Shown here: positions 38,262 to 49,764 of the stretch, in pieces
How positions within the stretch are numbered: the first letter of the stretch is position 1
How the letters are laid out: every line of letters starts with the position of its first letter
Origin: Paraburkholderia bryophila
GTDB taxonomy: Bacteria; Pseudomonadota; Gammaproteobacteria; Burkholderiales; Burkholderiaceae
Direction of reading: 5' to 3'
Assembly (NCBI RefSeq): GCF_003269035.1
Contig: NZ_QLTK01000002.1
Span: forward strand, 248,001 to 312,000
Length of the DNA: 64,000 nucleotides
Notes under the pieces: model-generated
Seen by the model: only the letters and a program-made list of their open reading frames with translations
What the model was told of the DNA's origin: nothing
Databases searched by the model: none
Translations under genes and position numbers: made by a program

Positions 38262-38808
38262 TCCAACTTCCCCTGTAACTCATGTCACTACCACGAGCCC
38301 TCGAAAAGCTCGGCGACCACGCGAGCAGCCGCTCCCTCCTCACAAGCTCACCATCGGCATTTTTTCGATTTATGGCTCAGTGAAAAAAGTGCCAGCTTGA
38401 TTGTTGAGGCTCTTTATTCGGGTGTCAAGAAAATTTTGAGACGCTAGTCGACGCGTTGCAAACAGGCGCTTTCCAGGGTTTTTCCCGCTTTCGTTATGTG
38501 CGGTTGCGCAAGCGGGCTGTCTTGAAAAGTCGCATAATCGACTCACATGCTGTTCTGCGGGTCGCCCGCCGCCGATAGGCACGGGGCGAGCCTTCCAGCC
38601 AGCTCCGGCAGGTTGTGCGATACTCGATCCGACTGCGGTGCAGCAAGGCCGCGAAGCATCAGGATAGGGGCCGGCTCCGCAAACGGCTCGTCGAATGGCG
38701 CACGCATGGCGGGTAGTTACTCATCAGGCGGTAGCGAACGGGCTCACCGGCCGGTCGGCCGGGTTTTGACAGGATTGCGGGCCTGTCCTAGTTGTTTAGA
38801 ATGGGTGT
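38262..38808. other. Divergent intergenic region csp-clpS, about 550 bp
   Basis: Contains the untranslated leader and promoter of the cold-shock gene (left side) and the clpS promoter area (right side, TTGACA at 38766-38771 with only a weak -10). Short frames here lack coding evidence. Confidence 0.5.
38400..38428 (-). promoter_or_regulatory. Promoter of the cold-shock gene with long leader
   Basis: Reading leftward: TTGACA (38428-38423), 17 bp, AACAAT (38405-38400). Transcription would start near 38393, giving an untranslated leader of about 130 nt. Confidence 0.55.
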
Positions 38809-39123
38809 ATGGCGATTATCCCGGACAAGCAGGACGGCACCGTACTGGAGCGGCAGGAGAAGAAACTCAAGCCGCCGTCCATGTACAAAGTGGTGCTGCT
38901 GAATGACGACTTCACGCCAATGGAATTTGTCGTGATGGTCGTGCAGGAATACTTCAATAAAGATCGTGAAACCGCAACACAGGTAATGTTGAAGGTGCAT
39001 CGCGAGGGCAGGGGAGTTTGTGGGGTCTATACGCGGGACATCGCGTCGACCAAAGTCGAGCAAGTCGTTACCCACGCACGGCAGGCCGGGCATCCGCTGC
39101 AGTGTGTGATGGAGGAAGCATGA
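38809..39123 (+). CDS. clpS: ClpS adaptor for ClpAP
   Basis: 104 aa. Binds the ClpA N-domain and delivers N-degron substrates. Core [21 protein letters not shown] with the DD and MxxV pocket residues that hold the N-terminal side chain, followed by [25 protein letters not shown] (HREG motif). The flexible N-terminal tail is ~20 residues. Its stop codon overlaps the clpA start (ATGA), the classic clpS-clpA pair. Confidence 0.97.
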
Positions 39124-41417
39124 TTGCCCAGGAACTGGAAGTCAGCCTGCACATGGCGTTCATGGAAGCACGCCAGGCGCGGCACGAGTTCATAACGGTC
39201 GAACATCTTTTGCTGGCACTGTTGGACAATCCGACAGCGGCGGAGGTGTTGCGTGCATGCGCGGCCAATATCGAGGATCTGCGCCAGAACCTGCGCAACT
39301 TCATACATGACAACACGCCGACCGTGCCTGGCACGGACGACGTCGACACGCAGCCCACGCTGGGTTTCCAGCGTGTGATTCAGCGCGCGATCATGCATGT
39401 GCAGTCCACCTCGAATGGCAAGAAGGAAGTGACCGGCGCGAACGTGCTGGTTGCGATCTTCGGCGAGAAGGATTCGCACGCGGTGTACTACCTGCAACAG
39501 CAGGGCGTGACGCGTCTGGACGTGGTCAATTTCATCTCGCACGGCATCGCCAAGACGAGCAGCACGGACGCCGCGAAAGCGAGCGACGCGAATGCCGAGT
39601 CCGACGAAGCCGCCGCGCAGAAGGAAACGCCGCTCGCGCAGTTCACGCAGAACCTGAACCAGATGGCGAAAGACGGCCGCATCGATCCGCTGATCGGGCG
39701 CGAGTCGGAAGTCGAGCGTGTGGTGCAGGTGCTGTGCCGCCGGCGCAAGAATAATCCGCTGCTGGTCGGCGAGGCCGGGGTCGGCAAGACCGCGATCGCC
39801 GAAGGCTTGGCGTGGCGCATTACGCGCGGCGAAGTGCCCGACATTCTCGCGGATGCGCAGGTGTACTCGCTCGACATGGGCGCGCTGCTGGCCGGTACCA
39901 AATATCGTGGCGACTTCGAACAGCGTCTGAAGACGGTCCTCAAGGAATTGAAGGAACGTCCGCATGCAATCCTGTTCATCGACGAAATTCATACGCTGAT
40001 CGGCGCGGGCGCCGCATCGGGCGGCACGCTGGACGCGTCGAATCTGCTGAAGCCGGCGTTGTCGTCGGGCACGCTAAAGTGCATCGGCGCGACCACGTTC
40101 ACGGAATATCGCGGCATCTTCGAAAAAGACGCGGCACTGTCGCGTCGTTTCCAGAAGGTCGACGTGACCGAGCCGACCGTCGAGCAGACGGTGGCGATTC
40201 TGCGTGGCCTGAAGTCGCGTTTCGAAGAGCACCACGGCGTGAAGTATTCGTCGGGTGCGCTGTCGGCGGCGGCTGAGTTGTCGGCACGCTTCATTACGGA
40301 TCGTCACTTGCCGGACAAGGCAATCGACGTGATCGACGAAGCCGGCGCCGCGCAACGCATCCTGCCGAAGTCGAAGCAGAAGAAGACCATCGGCAAGAAC
40401 GAGATCGAAGAGATCATTTCGAAGATCGCTCGCGTCCCGCCGCAAAGCGTGTCGCAAGACGATCGCAGCAAGCTGCAAACGCTAGATCGCGATCTGAAGA
40501 GCGTGGTATTCGGGCAGGACCCGGCTATCGACGCGCTGTCGGCCGCGATCAAGATGGCGCGTGCGGGCCTCGGCAAGCTGGACAAGCCGATCGGCGCGTT
40601 CCTGTTCTCCGGCCCCACGGGCGTCGGCAAGACGGAAGTGGCGAAGCAGCTGGCGTTCACGCTGGGTATCGAACTGATTCGCTTCGACATGTCGGAATAC
40701 ATGGAGCGTCATGCGGTCAGCCGGTTGATCGGCGCGCCGCCGGGCTATGTCGGTTTCGATCAGGGCGGTCTGTTGACCGAAGCCGTCACGAAGAAGCCGC
40801 ATTGCGTGCTGCTGCTCGACGAAATCGAGAAGGCGCATCCGGACATCTACAACGTGCTGCTGCAGGTCATGGACCACGGCACGCTGACGGACAACAACGG
40901 CCGCAAGGCGGATTTCCGCAACGTCATCATCATCATGACGACCAACGCGGGCGCCGAGGCAATGGGCAAGTCGGTGATCGGCTTCACGAATCGTCGGGAA
41001 ACCGGCGACGAAATGGTCGACATCAAGCGCATGTTCACGCCGGAGTTCCGTAACCGTCTGGACGCAACCATTAGCTTCCGTTCGCTCGATGAAGAAATCA
41101 TCATGCGTGTGGTCGACAAGTTCCTGATGCAACTGGAAGATCAGTTGCACGAGAAGAAGGTCGACGCGCTCTTCACCGACGCGTTGCGCGCGCATCTCGC
41201 CAAGCACGGTTTCGATCCGTTGATGGGCGCAAGGCCGATGCAGCGTCTGATCCAGGACACGATCCGTCGTGCGCTGGCCGACGAACTGCTGTTCGGCAAG
41301 CTGATGAACGGCGGCCGCGTATCGGTCGACGTCGATGCGGAGGACAAGGTGCAGTTGACCTTCGACGAGCATCCGGCGCCGCGCAATCCGAATCCGGAAG
41401 CGGTCGAAGTCGAGTAA
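39120..41417 (+). CDS. clpA: ATP-dependent Clp protease ATP-binding subunit ClpA
   Basis: 765 aa from the ATG at 39120; the open frame continues upstream through clpS but that is not coding. Hsp100 unfoldase that feeds ClpP. Clp N-domain ~1-145 (start [19 protein letters not shown]), an acidic linker, AAA1 with Walker [10 protein letters not shown] and Walker [16 protein letters not shown]2 with [12 protein letters not shown] and [13 protein letters not shown], then the IGF-type ClpP-docking loop (SVIGFTNRR, near residue 620). A perfect terminator follows 40 bp downstream. Confidence 0.97.
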
Positions 41418-41456
41418 GGTTCAGGCGGTGCACGCCAAGGCTTAGCCAGGCAAAGA

Positions 41457-41493
41457 AACGGCGCGGGTTTTTAACCCGCGCCGTTTTTTTATG
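41457..41493 (+). terminator. Rho-independent terminator of clpS-clpA
   Basis: Perfect 13-bp stem AACGGCGCGGGTT / AACCCGCGCCGTT with loop ttt and a T7 tail. Confidence 0.95.
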
Positions 41494-41562
41494 TGCGTTC
41501 CGTCTGGCTAGGTTCGGCTCGGTGCGGCACGCCGCGCCCCGCAGCCAACTCCGCGCTCAAGC

Positions 41563-42009
41563 TCAATGCTTGCCCGTGCTGCCAAACCCGCCCGCACCCC
41601 GATCGCTCGTCTCGAAGTCGTCGACGATATTGAACTCGGCTTGCACGACCGGCACGATGACCAGTTGCGCGAGGCGTTCCATTGGATTCAGCACGAACGT
41701 GGTCTCGCCGCGATTCCACGTCGAGATCATCAGCTGACCCTGGTAATCCGAATCGATCAGGCCGACCAGATTGCCCAGCACGATACCGTGCTTATGTCCC
41801 AATCCCGAACGCGGCAGAATCAACGCCGCATAACCCGGATCGCCGACGTGGATCGCCAGCCCGGTCGGCACCAGTGCTGTCTGGCCGGGTTCGAGCGTCA
41901 GCGGTTCGTCGAGGCACGCGCGCAGATCGAGGCCGGCGCTGCCGGTGGTGGCGTAGGCCGGGAGTTGATCGCGCATGCGCGCATCGAGAATCTTGAGGTC
42001 GAGTTTCAT
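41563..42009 (-). CDS. dut: dUTP pyrophosphatase
   Basis: 148 aa from the ATG at 42009. Trimeric dUTPase that turns dUTP into dUMP and pyrophosphate, keeping uracil out of DNA. All five motifs are present: [49 protein letters not shown] and the flexible end [11 protein letters not shown]. Last gene of the leftward ribF-ileS-lspA-coaBC-LLM-dut set; 44 bp after the oxidoreductase gene. Confidence 0.97.
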   Translation of the reverse strand: MKLDLKILDARMRDQLPAYATTGSAGLDLRACLDEPLTLEPGQTALVPTGLAIHVGDPGYAALILPRSGLGHKHGIVLGNLVGLIDSDYQGQLMISTWNRGETTFVLNPMERLAQLVIVPVVQAEFNIVDDFETSDRGAGGFGSTGKH

Positions 42010-42053
42010 GCAGGTCGGAAAGGTTGGAGAGTGTGGAAAGTAGAGGTGTGCAC

Positions 42054-43058
42054 TCAATGCGCCAATTGGAACGCATCGGCCAGTAATTCATAAGAGCGCA
42101 GGCGGGCGCGATAACTGCCCGCCACGGTCAGCACGATCAGCTCGTCGGCCTGGAACTGTTCCTGCAGCGCATGCAGGCGTTCAGTGACGGTCTCCGGCGT
42201 ACCGACAATGCTACGCGGCCGTTCCCGCGCGATCACCAGTTGCTCGCGCTCGCCATACTCCTGCGCGATGCCTTGTTCGATCGTCGGAATGGGTTCGTTC
42301 AGGCCGTACGCCATTTGCACACGGCGCAGATCGACGGCCTTTTCCAGATCGGCCGCTTCCTGTTCGGTATCCGCGCAGATCACGAAAACCGCGGCGGCAA
42401 GATACGCCTGTTGCGCTTCCTGACTGGCCTTGAAACGCTCGCGATAAGCCTGCGCCACCTGATGCCCGAAATGCGCGTTGATGAAATGCGCGAACGCGAA
42501 GCGAATGCCGAGTTGCGCAGCGAGCAAGCCGCCGAATTCGCTCGAGCCGAGCATCCACAGTTGCGGACGCGTCGCGATCTGCGGTTGCAGCAGCACGCCA
42601 TGCGCGACGTGATCGTCGGGCAGCGTGCCGTGCATCAACCCGACCAGATCCGCGACCTGCTGCGGGAAAATATCGCCGCGGTTGTAGTCGCCCGCCGCGA
42701 CCGCTTGCGCGGTGCGCATGTCGCCGCCCGGCGCGCGCCCTACGCCGAGGTCGATCCGGTTCGGAAACAGCGCCTCGAGCATCATGAATTGCTCGGCGAC
42801 TTTGAACGGGCTGTAGTACGGCAGCATCACGCCGCCGGAGCCGAGGCGAATCCGCCTGGTCACACTGCCGAGGCGCGCCAGCAGCACTTCCGGGCAAGGA
42901 TTCGATACGCCGCGCAAGCCATGATGTTCGGCGCACCAGTAGCGCGTGTAGCCGAGGTCGTCGGCGAGTTGCGCGAGTTCGACGGTGGCGGCGATCGCGT
43001 CCGCCACCGAGTGCCCGGCGATCACGGGCGTTTGATCGAGCATGGATAGTAGCGTCAT
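42054..43058 (-). CDS. LLM-class flavin-dependent oxidoreductase
   Basis: 334 aa, bacterial-luciferase-like TIM barrel of the MsnO8-type group ([14 protein letters not shown] start, [69 protein letters not shown]). Uses FMNH2 or F420-like flavin to oxidise an unknown substrate. It sits between coaBC and dut, two genes that are usually adjacent in betaproteobacteria, and is probably co-transcribed with them. Confidence 0.9.
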   Translation of the reverse strand: MTLLSMLDQTPVIAGHSVADAIAATVELAQLADDLGYTRYWCAEHHGLRGVSNPCPEVLLARLGSVTRRIRLGSGGVMLPYYSPFKVAEQFMMLEALFPNRIDLGVGRAPGGDMRTAQAVAAGDYNRGDIFPQQVADLVGLMHGTLPDDHVAHGVLLQPQIATRPQLWMLGSSEFGGLLAAQLGIRFAFAHFINAHFGHQVAQAYRERFKASQEAQQAYLAAAVFVICADTEQEAADLEKAVDLRRVQMAYGLNEPIPTIEQGIAQEYGEREQLVIARERPRSIVGTPETVTERLHALQEQFQADELIVLTVAGSYRARLRSYELLADAFQLAH

Positions 43059-43142
43059 GTCGGCACGGCTCCAGATGAGTCACGTCGCTGCGCGTTGACC
43101 TCGTGATGGCAAACTTGCCGTGAGGTCAAACGCGAGCAGCGT

Positions 43143-44357
43143 TCAGCGAATCAGACTTGAATCGGGCAAGCGCTTCGCGATCTCCGCGATCAGCGTGCGC
43201 GCGAGCGTCTGCTTGTCGGCGCGCGGCAGCTTCGTGGCGCCGCCGGCTGCGAACAGGATCACTTCGTTGTCGTCGAGGCCGAAAGTCAGCGGGCCGAGAT
43301 TGCCGATCAGCAGCGGCACCTTCTTGCGCGCGCGCTTTTCTTCGCCATGCACTTCGAGATCGCCGCTTTCCGCCGCGAAGCCGACCGCGAACGGCGGATG
43401 CGGCAGTTTCGCGACGGTGGCCAGAATGTCCGGATTCTCGACGAACGTGAAGGTGGGCAGCGTGCGCTCGGCGGTCTTCTTGATCTTGTGCTCGCTCGCG
43501 TGATCGGCGCGCCAGTCGGCCACGGCGGCCACGCCGATAAAGATGTCGGCATCCGCGACCGAGCGCATTACCGCGTCGTGCATTTGCTGCGCGGTCTGCA
43601 CGTCTTCGCGGAACACGCCCCACGGCGTTTCCAGTGCGACCGGGCCGGCCACCAGATGCACTTCGGCGCCGGCCTGCTGCGCGGCGCGCGCGAGCGCGAA
43701 ACCCATCTTGCCGCTCGATCGGTTGGTGATGCCGCGCACCGGATCGAGTGGTTCGAAGGTGGGGCCGGCGGTCAGCAACACGCGCCGGCCGGCCAGAATC
43801 TTGGGCGAGAAAAACGACGCGATCGCTTCATACGTGGCGGCCGCTTCGAGCATGCGCCCGTCGCCGATTTCGCCGCACGCCTGCGGGCCGGAGTCGGGGC
43901 CGAGCACCTGCACGCCGTCTTCGCGCAGTTGCGTGACGTTGCGCTGCGTGGCCGGGTTTTGCCACATCTGCCGGTTCATCGCCGGCACGACCAGCAGCGG
44001 ACAATCGCGCGCCACGCACAGCGTGGACAGCAGATCGTCGGCCATGCCGTGCGCGAGCTTGGCGAGGAAGTCGGTGGAGGCGGGCGCGATCACGATCGCA
44101 TCCGCTTCACGCGACAGATCGATGTGCGCCATGTTGTTCGCCATGCGCGCGTCCCATTGGCTCGTGTAGACCGGACGGCCCGAGAGCGCCTGCATGGTGA
44201 CGGGAGTGATGAACTGCGTGGCCGCTTCGGTCATGACGACCTGCACGGTTGCGCCGGCCTTGGTCAGCAGACGCGTGAGTTCGGCGATCTTGTAGCAGGC
44301 AATGCCGCCCGTCATGCCGAGGACGAGGTGTTTTCCTGCGAGTTCTGCGGTTGCCAA
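43143..44357 (-). CDS. coaBC: Phosphopantothenoylcysteine decarboxylase / synthase
   Basis: 404 aa bifunctional coenzyme A enzyme. The start is a TTG at 44357, chosen because GGAGG lies five bases upstream and the protein then begins at the conserved LATAELAGKHLVLGMTGGIACYK; there is no suitable ATG close by. CoaC half (~1-190): flavin-binding start, HIDLSREAD, and PAMNRQMW. CoaB half: GPTFEPLDPVRGITNRSSGKMG, then KKTAERTLPTFTFVENPDILA, and GFAAES. It joins 4'-phosphopantothenate to cysteine and decarboxylates the product. 125 bp separate it from lspA. Confidence 0.96.
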   Translation of the reverse strand: MATAELAGKHLVLGMTGGIACYKIAELTRLLTKAGATVQVVMTEAATQFITPVTMQALSGRPVYTSQWDARMANNMAHIDLSREADAIVIAPASTDFLAKLAHGMADDLLSTLCVARDCPLLVVPAMNRQMWQNPATQRNVTQLREDGVQVLGPDSGPQACGEIGDGRMLEAAATYEAIASFFSPKILAGRRVLLTAGPTFEPLDPVRGITNRSSGKMGFALARAAQQAGAEVHLVAGPVALETPWGVFREDVQTAQQMHDAVMRSVADADIFIGVAAVADWRADHASEHKIKKTAERTLPTFTFVENPDILATVAKLPHPPFAVGFAAESGDLEVHGEEKRARKKVPLLIGNLGPLTFGLDDNEVILFAAGGATKLPRADKQTLARTLIAEIAKRLPDSSLIR

Positions 44358-44482
44358 CGAAGCCTCCGACAAAGCGTGGTGGCGGGCGGCGCGGTGGGGC
44401 ATTGCGCCCCGGGCCGCCGCGTCTTTCGAACTGGACCCCGGCGCGCGAATCCAGACGAACCCGGGCGCCGGCGTCTGCGGCG

Positions 44483-44992
44483 TTAGCGTGACGCGCCGCG
44501 GACGCGCCGCAACTCGTCGAGCACCAGCAGGATCGCGCCGACGGTAATCGCGCTGTCGGCGAGATTGAACGCCGGCCAGTGCCACGTGCGCACGTGAAAA
44601 TCGAGGAAGTCGATCACGTGGCCGTAGGCGAGCCGGTCGATCACATTGCCGAGCGCGCCGCCGAGAATCAGCGAAAGCGCTGTGCAGAACATTTTCTGCC
44701 CGCCGTGGCGCTTGAGCAGATAGCAGATCACGAGTGCCGCGATCACGCCGAGCGCCGTGAACGCCCAGCGCTGCCAGCCGCCGGCCATGGCGAGGAAGCT
44801 GAACGCCGCACCGCGGTTGTACACGAGAATCAGGTTGAAAAACGGCGTGATCTCATGCGGGACACCGTACGCGAACACCTTCTGGATCGCGATCTTGGTC
44901 AACTGATCGAACAGGATCACGATCAGTGCGACGCCCAGCCAGGGCGCCAGCGAACTATTGCCGCTCGATGCTTTGGACAGGGTTCGTGCCAT
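44483..44992 (-). CDS. lspA: Lipoprotein signal peptidase (signal peptidase II)
   Basis: 169 aa, four transmembrane segments. Cleaves the signal peptide of prolipoproteins after lipid attachment in the inner membrane. The catalytic Asp pair is in [15 protein letters not shown] and FNLADSAI; the N-terminal block is [12 protein letters not shown]. The ATG at 44992 shares a base with the ileS stop codon (TAATG), so it is translationally coupled to ileS. Confidence 0.97.
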   Translation of the reverse strand: MARTLSKASSGNSSLAPWLGVALIVILFDQLTKIAIQKVFAYGVPHEITPFFNLILVYNRGAAFSFLAMAGGWQRWAFTALGVIAALVICYLLKRHGGQKMFCTALSLILGGALGNVIDRLAYGHVIDFLDFHVRTWHWPAFNLADSAITVGAILLVLDELRRVRGASR

Positions 44993-47829
44993 TATGCCGC
45001 GCTCCGGGTTTCGCCGTTGCCGAACAGATTGCTGAAGCAGCGGCCGCACAGGGTGGGGTGATCGGCGTGTGCGCCGACGTCCTCGCGGTAGTGCCAGCAG
45101 CGTTCGCATTTCAGATACTTCGACGCGATCACTTCGACGCCTTCTTCCGCTTCGCTCGCGACCTTCACGACATTCGCCGCCGAGGTGATCAGCACGAACT
45201 TCAGGTCTTCGCCGAGGCTCGCGAGCGCATCGTAACGCGCGCCGCTCGCGCGGATCTCGACTTCCGCCTGCAGCGACGAACCGATCAGATTCGCGCCGCG
45301 CGCTTCTTCCAGCGCCTTGGTCACGTCGCCGCGCGCCGCGCGCAGCAGTGTCCACTTGTCGAGCAGTTCGCCCGCTTGCGGCACGGCCGGGAATGCGTGA
45401 TACGTCTCGGTGAAGATGGTTTCGCTGTTCGGCTGGAACACCTTCCAGGCTTCTTCGGCCGTGAACGACATGAACGGCGCCATCAGACGCAGCAGACCAT
45501 GCGCGATGTGATACAGCGCGGTCTGCGCCGAACGGCGCGCGACCGAATCCGCCGCCGTGGTGTACAGGCGATCCTTCAGCACGTCGAGGTAGAAACCGCC
45601 GAGGTCTTCCGAGCAGAACGTCTGCAGCTTGGCGACCACCGGATGGAACTCGTACTTGTCGTAGTGCGCGAGGATGTCGTTCTGCAGGTTCGCCGACAGC
45701 GCGACCGCGTAGCGATCGATCTCGAGCCAGTCTTCGACCGGACGCGCGTGCTGCGCGAAGTCGAAGTCGGACAGGTTCGCGAGCAGGAAGCGCAGCGTGT
45801 TGCGGATCCGGCGATAGCTTTCCGTGACGCGCTTCAGGATTTCTTCCGAGATCGCCAGTTCGCCCGAGTAGTCGGTCGACGCGATCCACAAGCGGATGAT
45901 TTCCGCGCCCAGACGGTTCGCCACTTCATGCGGGTCGATCCCGTTGCCGAGCGACTTGCTCATCTTGCGGCCTTCGCCGTCGACCGTGAAGCCATGAGTT
46001 AGCAGCGCGTTGTAGGGCGGGCGGCCGTCGAGCATCGAGGCGGTCAGCAGCGACGAGTGGAACCAGCCGCGGTGTTGATCCGAGCCTTCCAGATACAGGT
46101 CGGCCGGGAATTGGAGTTCGTCTTTATGCGAGCCGCGCAGCACATGCCAGTGCGTGGTGCCGGAATCGAACCAGACATCCAGCGTGTCGCGGTTCTTTTC
46201 GTACAGGTTGGCTTCGTCGCCGAGCAGTTCGCGCGGGTCGAGTGTTTGCCACGCTTCGATACCGGCCTGCTCGACGCGTTGCGCGACCTGTTCGAGCAAT
46301 TCCACGGTGCGCGGATGCAGTTCGCCGGTTTCCTTGTGGACGAAGAACGCCATCGGCACGCCCCATTGGCGTTGACGCGACAGCGTCCAGTCCGGGCGGT
46401 TGGCGATCATGCTGAACAGACGTTGCTTGCCCCACGCCGGATAGAACGCGGTGTTTTCGATACCTTCGAGCGCGGTTTCACGCAGGGTCTTGTCGCTGTC
46501 GTTCGGCTTCACGTCCATGCCGGCGAACCATTGCGAGGTCGCGCGGTAGATGATCGGCGTCTTGTGGCGCCAGCAGTGCATGTAGCTGTGCGTGTACCGT
46601 TCGGTGCGCATCAGCGAGCCGGCGTTTTGCAGCGCCTCGACGATCTGCGGATTGGCCGCCCAGATCGACAGGCCGCCGAACAGCGCGAGCGACTCGATAT
46701 AGCGGCCGTCGCCCATCACTGGGCTGATGATGTCGGAATCGGCCATGCCGTGCGCCTTGCACGACACGAAGTCTTCCACGCCATAGGCCGGCGAGGAGTG
46801 CACGACACCCGTACCGGTTTCGGTCGTCACGTAGTCGCCGAGATAGACCGGCGCGGTGCGCTTGTAAGCCGGATGCGCGGCCGCCAGCGGGTGATTGAAG
46901 CGCAGGTTGACGAGCTTCGCGCCCGGCGCCTTGGCGACGATCGTGCCTTCCAGACCGTATTGCTTCAGGCACGCTTCGACCCGCTCTTCCGCGAGGATCA
47001 GCAGACCGCGCGGCGTATCCACCAGCGCGTAGACGATTTCCGGATGCAGGTTCAGCGCCTGGTTGGCGGGGATGGTCCACGGCGTGGTGGTCCAGATCAC
47101 GATGCCGCCTTCTTCGCGCGGCAGTGCGTTCAGGCCGAAGGCGTGCGCGGTCTTTTCCGGTTCGGCGAAGCTGAACAGCACGTCGATGGTCGGATCGTTC
47201 TTGTCCGCGTATTCGACTTCCGCTTCAGCCAGCGCCGAGCCGCAGTCGAAACACCAGTTGACCGGCTTCAGGCCGCGGAACACGTAGCCCTTTTCCAGGA
47301 TCTTCGCGAGCGCGCGGATTTCGCCGGCTTCGTTCGTGAAGTTCATGGTCTTGTACGGATTGTCCCAGTCGCCGAGCACCCCCAGACGACGGAAGCCGAC
47401 CTTCTGCTTCTCGATCTGTTCGGTCGCGTAGGCACGCGCCTTCTGCATCACTTCAGCGGCCGGCAGCGATTTGCCGAACTGCTTTTCGATCTGGATTTCG
47501 ATCGGCATGCCGTGGCAGTCCCAGCCCGGCACGTAGACCGCGTCGAAGCCCGCCAGATTGCGCGCCTTGACGATCATGTCCTTGAGGATCTTGTTCACCG
47601 CGTGGCCGAGGTGGATGTCGCCGTTCGCATATGGCGGCCCGTCGTGCAGGATGAACTTCTTGCGGCCCTTGCTGGCGGCGCGGATCTTTTCGTAGATCTT
47701 GCCTTCCTGCCATTCCTTGACCCATTGCGGCTCGCGCTTGGGCAGGTCGCCGCGCATCGGGAACGGCGTGTCGAGCAGGTTCACGGGATAGCGTGATTGC
47801 GGTTTCGAATCGGCTTTCTTGTTGCTCAT
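44992..47829 (-). CDS. ileS: Isoleucyl-tRNA synthetase
   Basis: 945 aa from the ATG at 47829 ([23 protein letters not shown]). Class I aminoacyl-tRNA synthetase with an editing domain. HIGH motif as HLGH in [21 protein letters not shown] as [14 protein letters not shown] (~600). The C-terminal zinc site is [21 protein letters not shown] then GRC. Upstream ribF and downstream lspA give the conserved proteobacterial order. Confidence 0.98.
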   Translation of the reverse strand: MSNKKADSKPQSRYPVNLLDTPFPMRGDLPKREPQWVKEWQEGKIYEKIRAASKGRKKFILHDGPPYANGDIHLGHAVNKILKDMIVKARNLAGFDAVYVPGWDCHGMPIEIQIEKQFGKSLPAAEVMQKARAYATEQIEKQKVGFRRLGVLGDWDNPYKTMNFTNEAGEIRALAKILEKGYVFRGLKPVNWCFDCGSALAEAEVEYADKNDPTIDVLFSFAEPEKTAHAFGLNALPREEGGIVIWTTTPWTIPANQALNLHPEIVYALVDTPRGLLILAEERVEACLKQYGLEGTIVAKAPGAKLVNLRFNHPLAAAHPAYKRTAPVYLGDYVTTETGTGVVHSSPAYGVEDFVSCKAHGMADSDIISPVMGDGRYIESLALFGGLSIWAANPQIVEALQNAGSLMRTERYTHSYMHCWRHKTPIIYRATSQWFAGMDVKPNDSDKTLRETALEGIENTAFYPAWGKQRLFSMIANRPDWTLSRQRQWGVPMAFFVHKETGELHPRTVELLEQVAQRVEQAGIEAWQTLDPRELLGDEANLYEKNRDTLDVWFDSGTTHWHVLRGSHKDELQFPADLYLEGSDQHRGWFHSSLLTASMLDGRPPYNALLTHGFTVDGEGRKMSKSLGNGIDPHEVANRLGAEIIRLWIASTDYSGELAISEEILKRVTESYRRIRNTLRFLLANLSDFDFAQHARPVEDWLEIDRYAVALSANLQNDILAHYDKYEFHPVVAKLQTFCSEDLGGFYLDVLKDRLYTTAADSVARRSAQTALYHIAHGLLRLMAPFMSFTAEEAWKVFQPNSETIFTETYHAFPAVPQAGELLDKWTLLRAARGDVTKALEEARGANLIGSSLQAEVEIRASGARYDALASLGEDLKFVLITSAANVVKVASEAEEGVEVIASKYLKCERCWHYREDVGAHADHPTLCGRCFSNLFGNGETRSAA

Positions 47830-47997
47830 GATGTGGTCGCGGTGAATTCGTTCTGTGCACAGCGGGGCGCGGAATGCGCACGTTGTGCGTGGGCGTGGGG
47901 CGCGCCCGGCAGGCATGTCGCGTGATCCACGGACGCCCTTCGATGCGCGCGGCGAGGGCCCAGGCGGCGTTCAACACGCGCGCATGGACCGCGGCGG

Positions 47998-48993
47998 CTA
48001 TCTAATTCGGTCGGTGGCCGAGGTGGCGAAGCCGGTGGACCCGCTGCCCGGCGTGCCGGCGCCGACAGCCGCGAACCAGGCGCGGGCGTTGGCGACGTCG
48101 CGCGCGATCGCGGCGGTCAGCGTTTCGAGGTCGACGTACTTTTCCTCGTCACGCAGCTTCTTCAGGAATTCGACGCGCACGAGTTTGCCATACGCGTCGC
48201 CGTGCCAGTCGAGCAGATGCACTTCGAGCAGCACGCGGCCGGAATCGTCGACGGTGGGGCGCAGTCCGAGGCTCGCGACGCCCGGCAGCGGCTCGTCCGC
48301 CACGCCGTGCACGCGCACCACGAAAATGCCCGCGAGCGCCGGCCGCTTGTGAGCGATCGGCAGATTCAACGTGGGGAAACCGAGATCGCGGCCGAGCTTC
48401 ATGCCGTGCACGACGTGGCCGCTGATCAGATAATCGCGGCCCAGCGCGGCCCGTGCCGAATCGAGGTCGCCCGCCACCAGCGCGGCGCGTACGCCCGAGC
48501 TGGAAATGCGCGCGCCGGACGGATCGGCGACGGTGGCCATCTGCTCGACTTCGAAACCGTACTGCTGGCCCGCGGCCTTGAGCGATGCGAAATCGCCCGC
48601 GCGTTTGGCGCCGTAGCGGAAGTCGTCGCCGATCATCACCCAACGCGCGTGCAGGCCATTGACGATGATCCGTTCGACGAACGTATCCGGCGACTGGCTC
48701 GCGAACGTGTGGTTGAAATGCTCGACCACCACGCGATCGACGCCGTGGGTACGCAGCGCCTCGAGCTTGTCGCGCAGCATGGCGATACGCGGCGGCGCGC
48801 CGGCGGGGTTGAAGAACTCGCGCGGGTGCGGCTCGAAGGTCATCACGCAGACGGGCAGGCCGCGCGCGTCGGCCGCTGCGCGCACGTGCGCGAGCAGAGC
48901 CTGATGGCCGCGGTGGACACCGTCGAAGTTGCCGATGGTCAGTGCGCAGGGCGCACGGCTTTCAGCATTGGGAAGACCGCGGAAGACTCTCAC
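47998..48993 (-). CDS. ribF: Bifunctional riboflavin kinase / FAD synthetase
   Basis: 331 aa when started at the GTG at 48993, giving VRVFRGLPNAESRAPCALTIGNFDGVH, the usual family start; an upstream ATG at 49035 would add 14 unrelated residues. Phosphorylates riboflavin to FMN and adenylates FMN to FAD. N-terminal nucleotidyltransferase with GNFDGVHRGHQ and the MTFEPHPREFF block; C-terminal kinase with GRDLGFPTLNLP. First gene of the leftward ribF-ileS-lspA cluster, divergent from purN. Confidence 0.95.
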   Translation of the reverse strand: MRVFRGLPNAESRAPCALTIGNFDGVHRGHQALLAHVRAAADARGLPVCVMTFEPHPREFFNPAGAPPRIAMLRDKLEALRTHGVDRVVVEHFNHTFASQSPDTFVERIIVNGLHARWVMIGDDFRYGAKRAGDFASLKAAGQQYGFEVEQMATVADPSGARISSSGVRAALVAGDLDSARAALGRDYLISGHVVHGMKLGRDLGFPTLNLPIAHKRPALAGIFVVRVHGVADEPLPGVASLGLRPTVDDSGRVLLEVHLLDWHGDAYGKLVRVEFLKKLRDEEKYVDLETLTAAIARDVANARAWFAAVGAGTPGSGSTGFATSATDRIR

Positions 48994-49110
48994 GATAGCG
49001 CGTTGGAATAGGGCGGGCGGGGTGCCGCAAAACAAACGATTATAAACGCTCGGCGCGCGAGACGGCGGCGCGTCGCGGTTTCAGGGTTCCCCAAATGATA
49101 AAATCCGCGG

Positions 49111-49764
49111 ATGAAAAAACTCGTCATCCTGATTTCGGGGCGGGGAAGCAACATGGAAGCCATCGTTCGAGCCTGCTCCGACGAGGCTTGGGCCGCGCAA
49201 GTCGCCGCCGTGATTGCCAACCGTCCTGACGCCGCGGGCCTTGCGTTCGCGGCGTCGCACGGTATTGCCACGGCGGTGGTCGACCACCGCCAGTATCCGG
49301 ACCGCGATAGTTTCGACGCGGCGCTGGCCCGGCAGATCGACGGCTTCGCGCCGGATCTCGTCGTGCTGGCCGGTTTCATGCGCGTGCTCACGGCGGGTTT
49401 CGTCGACCGTTACGCCGGGCGCATGCTGAACGTGCACCCGTCGCTGCTGCCGAGCTTTCCCGGCCTGAAAACCCATCAACAGGCACTGGACGCGGGCGTA
49501 CGGCTGCACGGCGCGTCGGTGCACTTTGTCACGTCGCAACTGGATCACGGGCCCATCGTCGCGCAGGCGGCGGTTCCCGTGGAAAACGGCGACACCCCCG
49601 CCATGCTCGCCGAACGCGTGCTGGCGATCGAACACATCATTTATCCACGCGCGGTGCGCTGGTTCGTCGAAGGGCGTCTCGCTCTGGACGGCCTGCGTGT
49701 CACGCTAACGCCGTCAGAGCCGCAATGGCTCTTTGCCGGTCACACCGCCGGAGAGGGCGCATGA
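49111..49764 (+). CDS. purN: Phosphoribosylglycinamide formyltransferase
   Basis: 217 aa. Third step of purine synthesis: formyl transfer from 10-formyl-tetrahydrofolate to GAR. P-loop-like GRGSN (residues 10-14); catalytic Asn107, His109 (NVHPSLLPSFPG) and Asp145 (QLDHGPIV). The stop codon overlaps the ATG of the next gene (ATGA), so purN and the methyltransferase are coupled. Confidence 0.97.
   Translation: MKKLVILISGRGSNMEAIVRACSDEAWAAQVAAVIANRPDAAGLAFAASHGIATAVVDHRQYPDRDSFDAALARQIDGFAPDLVVLAGFMRVLTAGFVDRYAGRMLNVHPSLLPSFPGLKTHQQALDAGVRLHGASVHFVTSQLDHGPIVAQAAVPVENGDTPAMLAERVLAIEHIIYPRAVRWFVEGRLALDGLRVTLTPSEPQWLFAGHTAGEGA

Noticed and set aside
38766-38802. TTGACA before clpS as promoter
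   Set aside because: The hexamer at 17 bp (TAGTTG) is poor and the better TAGAAT is 25 bp away; not strong enough to list as a promoter.
46057-47796. 579-codon plus-strand frame opposite ileS
   Set aside because: Antisense shadow of a certain gene; composition Arg/Val/His-rich without family features.
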